This document shows positions 1 to 6,804 of a stretch of DNA of 7,528 bases, piece by piece. This DNA comes from Treponema sp. (GTDB lineage Bacteria; Spirochaetota; Spirochaetia; Treponematales; Breznakiellaceae). The notes under the pieces are model-generated. The model searched no databases, was not told where the DNA came from, and worked only from the letters and a program-made list of their open reading frames with translations. The stretch is taken from contig JAISJS010000088.1 of NCBI GenBank assembly GCA_031261385.1, forward strand, positions 1 to 7,528. Direction: 5' to 3'. The position numbers and the translations under genes are program-made. How positions within the stretch are numbered: the stretch's first letter is position 1; the number at the start of each line of letters is the position of its first letter.

Positions 1-336
1 AATTGAAGGCACCTGCCTGGACAAAACCTGAAGGTCCGGCTCGGCAATGGTGATAATCACCCCCATCACAAAACTGATAGCCAGAATAAGAACAAGGATT
101 TTTGACTTTGTAAGCTGAATACCGATGCCTTCCCCCATGGGCATCATCGCCATGTCCGCCCCAAGAGTAAAAAACCCCATCCCGATGATCAGCAGGGCAG
201 CCCCGACCAGGAACATGAGGATAGTGCCGGTCGGCATTGGAACCAGGATCACACTGGCGAGAAGGACAATTGCGGTTATGGGAAGAACGGAGGTAAAAGC
301 CTCGTTTATCTTCTCTCGAAGGACCTTATTCATCAT
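1..336 (-). CDS. DUF1538 family integral membrane protein, N-terminal 112 codons (runs off the window)
   Basis: The frame is open from an ATG at 336 to the left edge, giving 112 residues that begin MMNKVLREKINEAF. The protein is very hydrophobic, with about three membrane segments near residues 16-34, 37-58 and 79-97. The stretch FFTLGADMAMMPMGEGIG (about 55-72), followed by a TKSK loop and then ITIAEPDLQVLSRQVP (about 95-110), matches what I recall of the DUF1538 family, whose members are multi-pass inner-membrane proteins of unproven function, possibly transporters. The start is either ATG 336 or the adjacent ATG 333. No Shine-Dalgarno sequence precedes them, and a TTGTCA/TATTAT promoter ends only 4 nt upstream, so the mRNA may be leaderless. 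The gene is divergent from the glucanotransferase gene. The family call comes from motif memory; the C-terminal part is unseen. Confidence 0.8.
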   Translation of the reverse strand, partial: MMNKVLREKINEAFTSVLPITAIVLLASVILVPMPTGTILMFLVGAALLIIGMGFFTLGADMAMMPMGEGIGIQLTKSKILVLILAISFVMGVIITIAEPDLQVLSRQVPSI

Positions 337-340
337 CTAT

Positions 341-368
341 ATAATAATAATATTTACAATTATGACAA
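341..368 (-). promoter_or_regulatory. Probable sigma-70-type promoter of the DUF1538 gene
   Basis: Read on the minus strand, TTGTCA (363-368) is followed by a 16-bp spacer and TATTAT (341-346). The -10 box ends 4 nt before the first ATG (336) and 7 nt before the second (333), so a transcript would begin on or beside the start codon. The region is very AT-rich, so chance matches are possible. Confidence 0.4.
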
Positions 369-407
369 TACCCGCATTGAAATTATTTTACTTATATTTG
401 AAAGTAT

Positions 408-437
408 TTTACATTTTACTGCTAAATAGTGTATACT
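408..437 (+). promoter_or_regulatory. Probable sigma-70-type promoter of the glucanotransferase-kinase operon
   Basis: TTTACA (408-413), an 18-bp spacer and TATACT (432-437) form a good promoter. Transcription would start near 443-445, just ahead of a GGGGG ribosome binding site at 446-450. This argues against the in-frame GTG at 429 as the start codon, since it would lie upstream of the transcript. Confidence 0.55.
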
Positions 438-455
438 ATATTGACGGGGGCTAAT

Positions 456-2498
456 ATGGCGGTTTCTCAGAAAAAACAGGATGCCAATCAACGGTTGGCC
501 GGGGTAGTAGTGCCTGTAGGCGCGTTACGGGGCAGGGGAAAGCTTGGAGTGGGTGAATTTCCCGATTTGGCGGACTTTGCCGGTCTGTGTAAAAGAATGG
601 GGCTGGGCCTTATCCAGCTTTTGCCGGTGAACGATTCCGGGTATGAAAGTTCCCCCTATTCCAGTCTGACCGCTTTTGCATTGCATCCTCTGTATGTGCG
701 GATAGAGGACCTGGTTGAATTCAAGGAATCCCCTGCGGCAGTCGGTACCAAAATTGCCGAACTGGGCGCTCAGTTTGAAAAAGAAAGCCGCTACCCCTAT
801 TACAAGGTCCTCAAGGCGAAAATGGAGATCCTCAGGGATATTTATGAGGCCAATAAGGGGGCAATCGCGAAAAAAGCCGCCCCGGGCGGTCCGTTGGCTG
901 CATGGATCAATAAAAATCCCTGGGTAAAAGAGTATGCGGTGTTCCGCCGCCTTAAAGAGGCAAACGGCGAAAAAAGCTGGCAGGAATGGCCGCAGAACCG
1001 GAAGGTAAGCGCTGCGGATATCGAGGCCTTTTGGGGTGATAAAAAGCTTGAAAGCGAGCACCTGTTTTGGGCATGGCTGCAGGAAGCCCTCGATATTCAG
1101 TTCAGCAAAGCCGCCGCCGCCGTTGCCGGGGCGGGGATACTTCTTGAAGGGGATCTGCCGATTCTGATGAACGAAGATTCCTGCGACGTTTGGGCACACC
1201 CGGAAATTTTTATTTCCGAACTTTCCGCAGGCGCCCCGCCCGACATGTACAGTCCCGAAGGCCAGAACTGGGGTTTCCCGATATATGACTGGCAGTCACA
1301 GAAAAAGGACGGCTATGTCTGGTGGAAAAACCGTCTTGCGGCGGCGGAAAAATATTATCAGGCCTATCGTATTGATCATGTGCTGGGCTTTTTCCGGATC
1401 TGGGCGTCCTCCCGCAGGGATTATTCTTCGGCGCTGGGCCGTTTTGTCCCGTATAACCCGATTACCGCCAAAGATTTGGCGGCGCTTAAATTTGATGCGG
1501 AAAGAATCCGTTGGCTGTCTCTGCCCCATGTTCCCACCGGAGAAGTGTGGGATGCGCTGCGGAATAACTGGGGCGGCCCGTTTAACGAAACCGATATCGC
1601 CGCCGAAGCGGAGAAGGTTTTTTCCAAAGCATTTGACCGCATAGGCAATGAAGAACTCTGGCTGTTCAAGAACTCCATCAAGGGTGAAAAAGACATTGAC
1701 GCGCTGGAACTGCACCCCGCAGTCCGCGATTATCTTTTCCGGGCCTGGGCCAACCGGCTTTTTGTGGAATACGAAAAAGGGCTCTTTTTTCCGGTCTGGT
1801 ATTTCCGCAATTCACGTGCGTATGCCAGCCTTTCCGGGGAAGAAAAAAAGGAACTGGAGACTTTACTGGAAGAGCGTCAGACCGCTTCGGAACAGGTATG
1901 GGAAGATCAGGGAAAGGCGCTGCTTACCGTACTTGCCGGTTCTTCAAATATGCTCCCCTGTGCGGAGGACCTTGGAGCGGTGCCGGACTGTGTTCCCCGT
2001 GTACTCACCAGCCTCAAAATCCTCGGCCTCCGGGTGGTCCGCTGGTTCCGCCGCTGGGACCAGGACGGTCAGCCCTATATCCCGCTGGAGGAATATCCCG
2101 AACTCAGCGTCTGCACCCCTGCGGTTCACGACAGTTCCACGGTACGGGAATGGTGGGAGCGCGAGGCCGATCAGGGTCAGTTCTCCGGCTTCCTCGGCTT
2201 TCCTTCCCTGCCGCGGGTCTACAACCCCGGAACCGCCAAAGCGGTCCTCCACAAAATTGCCTCGTCATCGTCCCGTTTCCGGGTGTTCCAGATACAGGAT
2301 CTACTCCACCTGTCCGCAAAATGGTACGCCCGGGACCCCGCCGCCGAACGGATAAATGTCCCCGGTTCCTACAATGAATTTAACTGGACCTACCGGCTCC
2401 CCGGTTCCATTGCCGAAATAGGCAAGGACACCGATCTTGTAAACGCCGTAGAAGAACTGTGCAGTGTAAAAGAGGCGGCAAAGAAGAAGGGGAAATAG
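456..2498 (+). CDS. malQ: 4-alpha-glucanotransferase (amylomaltase / disproportionating enzyme, GH77), DPE2-like architecture
   Basis: This 680-residue cytoplasmic enzyme should transfer alpha-1,4-glucan segments between maltodextrins, or onto glucose or glycogen, in maltose and glycogen metabolism. GH77 landmarks, numbered from ATG 456, are LLPVND (55-60), GDLPI (232-236), GAPPDMYSPEGQNWGFP (about 259-275), the nucleophile D307 in YRIDHVLGFFRIW, the acid/base E504 in CAEDLG, D559 in AVHDSSTVREWW, and a C-terminal NVPG...NWTYRLP. All three catalytic acids are present. D307 and E504 are 197 residues apart, against about 47 in Thermus amylomaltase (D293/E340). An insert of roughly 150 residues at this point is the hallmark of plant DPE2-type enzymes, but the tandem N-terminal CBM20 domains of plant DPE2 are absent. 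The start is ATG 456, preceded by GGGGG at 446-450. The kinase gene follows after 25 bp. Biochemically it could prefer maltose plus glycan acceptors, as DPE2 does. Confidence 0.93.
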   Translation: MAVSQKKQDANQRLAGVVVPVGALRGRGKLGVGEFPDLADFAGLCKRMGLGLIQLLPVNDSGYESSPYSSLTAFALHPLYVRIEDLVEFKESPAAVGTKIAELGAQFEKESRYPYYKVLKAKMEILRDIYEANKGAIAKKAAPGGPLAAWINKNPWVKEYAVFRRLKEANGEKSWQEWPQNRKVSAADIEAFWGDKKLESEHLFWAWLQEALDIQFSKAAAAVAGAGILLEGDLPILMNEDSCDVWAHPEIFISELSAGAPPDMYSPEGQNWGFPIYDWQSQKKDGYVWWKNRLAAAEKYYQAYRIDHVLGFFRIWASSRRDYSSALGRFVPYNPITAKDLAALKFDAERIRWLSLPHVPTGEVWDALRNNWGGPFNETDIAAEAEKVFSKAFDRIGNEELWLFKNSIKGEKDIDALELHPAVRDYLFRAWANRLFVEYEKGLFFPVWYFRNSRAYASLSGEEKKELETLLEERQTASEQVWEDQGKALLTVLAGSSNMLPCAEDLGAVPDCVPRVLTSLKILGLRVVRWFRRWDQDGQPYIPLEEYPELSVCTPAVHDSSTVREWWEREADQGQFSGFLGFPSLPRVYNPGTAKAVLHKIASSSSRFRVFQIQDLLHLSAKWYARDPAAERINVPGSYNEFNWTYRLPGSIAEIGKDTDLVNAVEELCSVKEAAKKKGK

Positions 2499-2511
2499 CG
2501 GTGGTACAAAC

Positions 2512-2516
2512 AGAGG
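2512..2516 (+). promoter_or_regulatory. Ribosome binding site fixing the GTG start of the histidine kinase
   Basis: AGAGG lies 7 nt before GTG 2524. The next in-frame triplets upstream contain no start codon before an in-frame stop at 2467, so GTG 2524 is the only credible start for the kinase. Confidence 0.65.
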
Positions 2517-2523
2517 TTCCACG

Positions 2524-4680
2524 GTGTCTCTCCGGATAAAAATAGTCTTTATTATTGCCTCTATTATAGCGCTGATTACCGCCTCCAGCATGGCTATAAG
2601 TATGTACTTTGACCGGATTCATCTGATTGAAACCATCAAAAGCGATATGACGGCGATGAGCCAGATTGCGGAAAATCTGTTTGCCACCAATCTGCGGCTC
2701 ATGAAAACCGAAGCTGATGTCGTTGCCACAGAGATCCTTTCCGCCGCCATGACTGACGCAACGTCAGGGGAAGCGCCGATCCTGCCGGCGGCCCTTGCCG
2801 AGCAGGCGCAGATACACAATTACCTTTCGCTGACGGTCCTGGACAGCAGGGGAATTGCGGCGTCATACGGGAACAACGCACCGGAGGCGGATTTTGTTCA
2901 GGGCTCCTATGCCCGGCGTACCTTTATCGGTGAGCGGATAATCACCACCACGGAACTTACTCCGGAAGGCGAACTGCTGCTCCGGCTCTGCGTGCCCATG
3001 GGCTCCCGTATTTTGGTGGCAACCCTGCCGGGGATGGTCCTCTCCGACATCATTTCAAATTTTCGGATCTGGGATACGGGGAATATCCTTCTGCTGGATG
3101 AGGAAGGGGTTATTATCGCCAATATCAGGCCGTTTCTCGTGCAGGAGCGGCGTACGTTACGGGATATATCCGATCCCGTTCCGGCAGCCCGCAGGGAAGA
3201 TGATTTTTTTCAGGGGATTCGGGAGGGAAGAGCGGGGGCAGGCGTTTACAAGTACGGCGGTGTTCCAAGGGTAGGGACCTATATCCCGGTGACCGGGTCC
3301 GACAACTGGATGCTTATTGTCGCCGCCCCCATCGAAGAAAGCCCCGGAGCGCGGAACCGTAATATCCTCCTTATTTCCGCCGCGGTTTTTATGGGCATGG
3401 GTATCCTCGCCGCTTTTATTGCGGCAAATTTTATCGTCATTCCCTTTATCAAAATTCAGGACCAAAATGTCCGCCTGGCGGAACTCCGGAAAACAGCGGA
3501 AAACGCCAGCCGCGCCAAGAGCGATTTCCTTTCCAACATGAGCCACGAAATGCGGACCCCGATGAATGCCATCATCGGCATGACCTCCATCGCAAAATCA
3601 TCGGATAAAATAGAACGAAAGGATTATTGCCTTGCCAAAATTGAAGATGCTTCGACTCACCTGCTGGGAGTTATCAACGATATTCTGGATATGTCCAAAA
3701 TCGAAGCCAACAAATTTGAACTGAACCCGGTAGAATTCAGTTTTGACAAGATGCTTCAAAAAACGATCAATGTGATAAGTTTTCGCGTTGATCAGAAACA
3801 GCAAATACTCCGTGTCCGGCTTGATAAAAATATTCCTCCGTTCCTCATCGGGGACGATCAGCGCATTATCCAGGTAATCGTGAACCTTCTTTCCAATGCG
3901 GTAAAATTTACCCCCGAAAAAGGGTCCATACAGCTTACCGCCAAATTATTAGAGGAACAGAACGGCAATCCGGAACCGGGAATCTGCACCATTGCAGTTT
4001 CTGTAACCGACTCGGGTATTGGTATCAGCGAAGAACAGCAGGCAAAACTCTTCAACTCCTTTACCCAGGCTGAAAGTACTACCTCCCGAAAATTCGGCGG
4101 CACCGGCCTGGGGCTGGCGATCTCAAAACGGATCGTGGAGATGATGAACGGAAAAATCTGGATGGAGTCAGAATTGGGCAAGGGTTCTACTTTTTCGTTT
4201 ACCATTGAAGCTGCCGGAGTTTCCGGAAAAGCTCCCGATCCGGAGCTGTCCCGATTGGCTCAAGACGAGGCCGCTCATAATGATAGAGGCTGTTTCAGGG
4301 GCTTTCATATACTTATTGCGGAGGACGTGGAAATAAATCAGGAGATTATAATGACCCTCCTGGAACCCACTGCCCTGTCCATCGACTGCGCCAACAACGG
4401 CGCCGAAGCGGTAAAAATGTTCGCCGCAAACCCGGACAAATATGCCATGATCTTTATGGATGTCCAGATGCCCGAAATGGACGGTTTTGAAGCTACCCGT
4501 GCCATCCGTACAATTGAAGCAGGACTCAGGCATATTCCAATAGTAGCCATGACCGCCAATGTCTTTAAAGAAGACGTCGAACGATGCCTTGCAAGCGGCA
4601 TGAACGATCATGTCGGAAAACCTGTTGATATCAGCGAAGTAATGAAGAAACTCAGACAGTACCTGGGACAAACCCATTAA
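2524..4680 (+). CDS. Membrane-bound hybrid sensor histidine kinase with dCache-like sensor and C-terminal receiver domain
   Basis: This 718-residue two-component kinase starts at GTG. TM1 is at about residues 7-27. An extracytoplasmic region of about 250 residues follows (30-278); its repeated strand-rich halves and late GVYKYGGVPRVGTYIPV stretch resemble a double Cache domain, a small-ligand sensor. TM2 is at about 280-308. There is no recognisable HAMP domain: a short helical linker leads straight into HisKA, with H341 in SNMSHEMRTPMNAIIGM. The HATPase has N-box N454/N458, G1 D496-SGIG and G2 GGTGLGL (525-531). The receiver (about 594-718) keeps E600/D601, phospho-acceptor D646 (MDVQMPEMDGFEATR), T677 and K699. 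All catalytic residues are intact. No HPt or DNA-binding domain is fused and no regulator gene is in view, so its phosphorelay partner is unknown. Placement 25 bp after the glucanotransferase suggests a carbohydrate-related signal, which is inference. Confidence 0.93.
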   Translation: MSLRIKIVFIIASIIALITASSMAISMYFDRIHLIETIKSDMTAMSQIAENLFATNLRLMKTEADVVATEILSAAMTDATSGEAPILPAALAEQAQIHNYLSLTVLDSRGIAASYGNNAPEADFVQGSYARRTFIGERIITTTELTPEGELLLRLCVPMGSRILVATLPGMVLSDIISNFRIWDTGNILLLDEEGVIIANIRPFLVQERRTLRDISDPVPAARREDDFFQGIREGRAGAGVYKYGGVPRVGTYIPVTGSDNWMLIVAAPIEESPGARNRNILLISAAVFMGMGILAAFIAANFIVIPFIKIQDQNVRLAELRKTAENASRAKSDFLSNMSHEMRTPMNAIIGMTSIAKSSDKIERKDYCLAKIEDASTHLLGVINDILDMSKIEANKFELNPVEFSFDKMLQKTINVISFRVDQKQQILRVRLDKNIPPFLIGDDQRIIQVIVNLLSNAVKFTPEKGSIQLTAKLLEEQNGNPEPGICTIAVSVTDSGIGISEEQQAKLFNSFTQAESTTSRKFGGTGLGLAISKRIVEMMNGKIWMESELGKGSTFSFTIEAAGVSGKAPDPELSRLAQDEAAHNDRGCFRGFHILIAEDVEINQEIIMTLLEPTALSIDCANNGAEAVKMFAANPDKYAMIFMDVQMPEMDGFEATRAIRTIEAGLRHIPIVAMTANVFKEDVERCLASGMNDHVGKPVDISEVMKKLRQYLGQTH

Positions 4681-4696
4681 GAAGCACGCTTCCTAA
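4677..4696. terminator. Small hairpin spanning both convergent stop codons (weak, possibly bidirectional terminator)
   Basis: GAAGC (4681-4685) and GCTTC (4688-4692) form a perfect inverted repeat, and TTA/TAA at 4677-4679 and 4694-4696 extend it past one mismatch. It covers the whole 12-bp gap plus parts of both stop codons. The T-tract expected of a strong intrinsic terminator is missing on both sides, so its role is doubtful. Confidence 0.25.
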
Positions 4697-5757
4697 AACT
4701 GTGCGGCGTATTCCCCGATGTTGGAACCGTCGTAGACCATGGGTGTTTGCAGAGTCAGGATCTGACCATTGGGCAGGATGGTATACTCCCCGAGCTTTCC
4801 GGCGGAAAAAACCGCTCCCGGCGCAGGAATAAAGCCGGCCCGCTTCTCGGCCCAAACCAAATAAACCGCAACAAGACCTTCATAGGGCGGGTTCCAAAGC
4901 TGGAACCCTTCGCAGGTTCCGTCCGCTAAAAATTCCGCCATTCCCGAAGGCAGCCCAAGCCCGGTAATTTTTATTTTTCCCGAAAGCCCCTTTTCCCGGA
5001 TCACCGCGGCGGCGGCGGGAAGCCCCACGGCGGTAGGAACAATCATACCCTTAAGATCGCCGTACCGTGCAAGCAGGGCCTCCGCTTCGGCAGCGGATTT
5101 TTCAGGCTGATCATCCCCGTAAACCACCTTGATTAATTTCATCCGGCGGTACAGGGGATTATCCGCCAATTCCTGTTTTATAAGATCGATCCAGGTATTC
5201 TGATCCGGAGCGTCGTCGGTGGCAGAAAGAATGGCAAATTGCCCCTCGTAGTTCATTATTTTTCCGAATTGGTCCATCAGGGAATTTCCGATGGTATCAA
5301 AATTGACCGGCATAATCGCCGCATCCCGATGGGACTCACTGCCGGGAATATCCTGATTGATGATGTAGATCCGCGTCCCCTGCCGCCGGGCCCGGTCAAA
5401 AATATCGTTCAACGCATCGTTGGAATTGGCTGCAATAAATACCGCATCGGCCCTGTTCTGCAGGGCTTCTTCAATGTACGGAATCTGGCTTGCAGCCTCG
5501 GCGGTATCCGGCCCTTTGTAGAGGTATTGAAAATTTTCGGCGCCCAGCTGGGTTATTGCGTTATAGAAGCCGCGGCTGACCGCATCAAAATAGGGGTTCC
5601 CCAGGTTTTTTGGAATAAAATAAATTATTATTTTATCCGGCCTTTCCGCCGGTTCGGCAGACGGTGAAACCCGGCTGCTGCGTCGGCAGCTTCCAAGTCC
5701 CCCCAGTATAAGGACTGCCCCCAAAAGGAGGACCAACGTAACAATCATTCTTCGCAT
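4693..5757 (-). CDS. Sugar ABC transporter substrate-binding lipoprotein, RhaS/LsrB-like (periplasmic binding protein family 1)
   Basis: This 354-residue secreted lipoprotein should bind a monosaccharide or related ligand at the outer face of the inner membrane. It begins with MRRM, a hydrophobic stretch (about 5-20) and a lipobox LGSC (21-24), so C24 would be lipidated. The mature part has periplasmic-binding-protein features: YFIPKNLGNPYFDAVSRGF (about 46-64), GPDTAEAASQIPYIEEAL, AVFIAANSNDAL (105-116), INQD (133-136), ILSATDDAPDQNTWIDLI (about 176-193), VVYGDDQPEKS (211-221), IVPTAVGLPAAAAVI (about 239-253) and FQLWNP (285-290). The pattern recalls rhamnose-binding RhaS and autoinducer-2-binding LsrB; the ligand cannot be decided by eye. 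No ABC permease or ATPase gene is in view. It may serve a distant transporter or work in sensing with the convergent kinase. The ATG at 5757 has no Shine-Dalgarno sequence, and the -10 box ends 6 nt away. Confidence 0.88.
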   Translation of the reverse strand: MRRMIVTLVLLLGAVLILGGLGSCRRSSRVSPSAEPAERPDKIIIYFIPKNLGNPYFDAVSRGFYNAITQLGAENFQYLYKGPDTAEAASQIPYIEEALQNRADAVFIAANSNDALNDIFDRARRQGTRIYIINQDIPGSESHRDAAIMPVNFDTIGNSLMDQFGKIMNYEGQFAILSATDDAPDQNTWIDLIKQELADNPLYRRMKLIKVVYGDDQPEKSAAEAEALLARYGDLKGMIVPTAVGLPAAAAVIREKGLSGKIKITGLGLPSGMAEFLADGTCEGFQLWNPPYEGLVAVYLVWAEKRAGFIPAPGAVFSAGKLGEYTILPNGQILTLQTPMVYDGSNIGEYAAQF

Positions 5758-5763
5758 AATATT

Positions 5764-5769
5764 AGTATA
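5764..5769 (-). promoter_or_regulatory. -10 element of the binding-lipoprotein promoter, 6 nt from the start codon
   Basis: TATACT on the minus strand is separated from ATG 5757 by AATATT only. Transcription would start at or next to the A of the ATG, giving a leaderless mRNA. At 17-bp spacing the -35 position falls in the T-tract of the flagellin terminator (TTCTTT), a poor match. Confidence 0.4.
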
Positions 5770-5782
5770 CGGTATTTTTAAA

Positions 5783-5818
5783 CAAAAAAGAAGCCGTTCC
5801 GGCCAAAACCGGAACGGC
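5783..5818 (-). terminator. Intrinsic terminator of flaB
   Basis: A perfect 10-bp inverted repeat, GCCGTTCCGG (5793-5802) and CCGGAACGGC (5809-5818), encloses a 6-nt loop. Read on the minus strand it is followed by TTCTTTTTTG (5783-5792). It starts about 20 bp after the flaB stop codon and should end the flagellin transcript before the lipoprotein gene. Confidence 0.9.
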
Positions 5819-5838
5819 GCCTTCCTGGACGTTTTCTG

Positions 5839-6699
5839 CTATTGCAGAAGCTGAAGCACCGTCTGACCGCGCTGATTAGCCTGAGCCAACATTGCTGTCC
5901 CTGCCTGGGTGAGGATCTGGTTCTTGGTATAACCGACCGTCTCATTCGCCATGTTGGTATCACGAATGCGTGATTCAGAGGCCTGCAGATTTTCAGCCCC
6001 GACATCGAGGCCGCGGACCGCATGCTCCAGGCGGTTTTGGTAGGCGCCAAGATCAGCACGCTGCTTGTTTACAATCTTGATCGCTTTGTCGAGAGTTCCA
6101 ATGGCACGATTGGCACTGTCCGGAGCGGACAGCGAAATAAAGGTATCGTCACCGACTTGCCGGATCCCAAGACCCTTGGCAGTCATAGTGCCGATAAACA
6201 CCTGTTCCCGCTGATCCATGTTGGCTCCAATATGAAACCACATAGAAGCGGTAACCACATTCTCACCGATTTGACGGCCAAAACGGCCGGTCAGCAGGTT
6301 CATCCCGTTGAACTGAGCGTGGGATGCAATCCGATCGATTTCGTCAACCAAAGCTGAAACTTCGATCTGAATGTACATCCGGTCCTCGTCGGAATAGATA
6401 CCGTTCGAGGCCTGTACCGCCAATTCGCGGAGACGCTGAATGATATCTTCGGATTCCTGGAGATACCCTTCCGTAGTTTGAATGAATGAAATACCATTCT
6501 GGGCGTTGGTAGACGCCTGATTCAAACCGCGGATTTGACTGCGCATCTTTTCAGAAACAGCGAGTCCCGAAGCATCATCCCCTGCACGGTTGATCCGCAT
6601 GCCGCTCGACAATTTCTCCATGTTCTTGTCCAGGTAAACCTGGGTAACCTTGAGGGACCTGTCGGCAAACATTGCACTTAAGTTGTGATTAATGATCAT
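5839..6699 (-). CDS. flaB: Flagellin, FlaB-type core protein of the periplasmic flagellar filament
   Basis: The 286-residue product builds the core of the periplasmic flagellum. Numbered from ATG 6699, it has the conserved N-terminal D0/D1 part beginning MIINHNLSAMFADR, with SSGMRINRAGDDASGLAVSE (about 32-51), RSQIRGLNQASTNAQNGISF, ELAVQASNGIYSDEDR (about 92-107) and HAQFNGMNLLTGRF (about 127-140). It also has the conserved C-terminal part QRADLGAYQNRLEHAV (about 213-228), GAENLQASESRIRDTNMA and GTAMLAQANQRGQTVLQLLQ at the end. The length equals that of treponemal FlaB proteins, with only a short middle segment. The start is ATG 6699: AAGGAG (6708-6713) lies 8 nt upstream, and an in-frame GTG at 6708 overlaps that site and is rejected. 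A strong terminator follows. One oddity is that NMANETVGY (about 249-257) departs from the usual MAxEMVxF form. No paralog or other flagellar gene is in view. Confidence 0.97.
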   Translation of the reverse strand: MIINHNLSAMFADRSLKVTQVYLDKNMEKLSSGMRINRAGDDASGLAVSEKMRSQIRGLNQASTNAQNGISFIQTTEGYLQESEDIIQRLRELAVQASNGIYSDEDRMYIQIEVSALVDEIDRIASHAQFNGMNLLTGRFGRQIGENVVTASMWFHIGANMDQREQVFIGTMTAKGLGIRQVGDDTFISLSAPDSANRAIGTLDKAIKIVNKQRADLGAYQNRLEHAVRGLDVGAENLQASESRIRDTNMANETVGYTKNQILTQAGTAMLAQANQRGQTVLQLLQ

Positions 6700-6707
6700 A
6701 CAATTCA

Positions 6708-6713
6708 CTCCTT
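6708..6713 (-). promoter_or_regulatory. flaB ribosome binding site, also a candidate CsrA contact
   Basis: AAGGAG on the minus strand, 8 nt before ATG 6699, is a strong Shine-Dalgarno sequence and fixes the start. In its wider context, AAAGGAGUG, it also fits the AxGGAx core preferred by CsrA, as in known flagellin leaders where CsrA blocks ribosome access. Confidence 0.75.
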
Positions 6714-6760
6714 TGGCTTTTTCCGGCGCACCGCCGTCACAATGACAACGTTCGGCGCCG

Positions 6761-6774
6761 CGGCATCCATGCCG
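6761..6774 (-). promoter_or_regulatory. Candidate CsrA-binding hairpin in the flaB leader
   Basis: CGGCAUGGAUGCCG folds into a 5-bp stem with UGGA in the loop, and the surrounding CAUGGAUG differs by one base from the core of the high-affinity CsrA consensus (CARGGAUG). It lies about 50 nt upstream of the Shine-Dalgarno sequence, which could provide the second site of a two-site clamp. The assignment rests on motif and structure only; no csrA or fliW gene is in the window. Confidence 0.4.
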
Positions 6775-6775
6775 T

Positions 6776-6802
6776 GACGAAAAAAACGAAGTTTTTTTCG
6801 TC
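6776..6802. repeat. Perfect 12-bp inverted repeat with A7/T7 arms
   Basis: GACGAAAAAAAC (6776-6787) and GTTTTTTTCGTC (6791-6802) flank a 3-base loop. It is a strong hairpin on either strand, inside the flaB leader, and is not followed by a T-tract outside the stem. Confidence 0.85.
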
Positions 6803-6804
6803 TT

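Noticed and set aside
125..454. 109-codon plus-strand reading frame
   Set aside because: It is antisense to the DUF1538 coding sequence, whose protein has clear membrane segments and family motifs; the remainder lies in the AT-rich promoter region.
429..455. Upstream in-frame GTG start for the glucanotransferase at 429
   Set aside because: The GTG overlaps the promoter -10 box (432-437), and GGGGG at 446-450 is properly placed for ATG 456.
525..1199. 224-codon minus-strand frame opposite the glucanotransferase gene
   Set aside because: It is antisense to a well-supported GH77 gene and has no recognisable domain; other long frames inside malQ are rejected for the same reason.
1648..2355. 235-codon plus-strand frame inside the glucanotransferase gene
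   Set aside because: It is a shifted-frame shadow with Arg/Pro/Ser-rich composition. The main frame holds catalytic E504 and D559 across this stretch.
5239..5667. 142-codon plus-strand frame opposite the binding lipoprotein
   Set aside because: It is antisense to the lipoprotein gene, which has a signal peptide, lipobox and binding-protein motifs; no ribosome binding site or family resemblance was seen.
6700..6708. GTG start for flaB at 6708
   Set aside because: It overlaps the Shine-Dalgarno sequence AAGGAG; starting at ATG 6699 gives the standard MIINHN terminus of FlaB and the usual 286-residue length.
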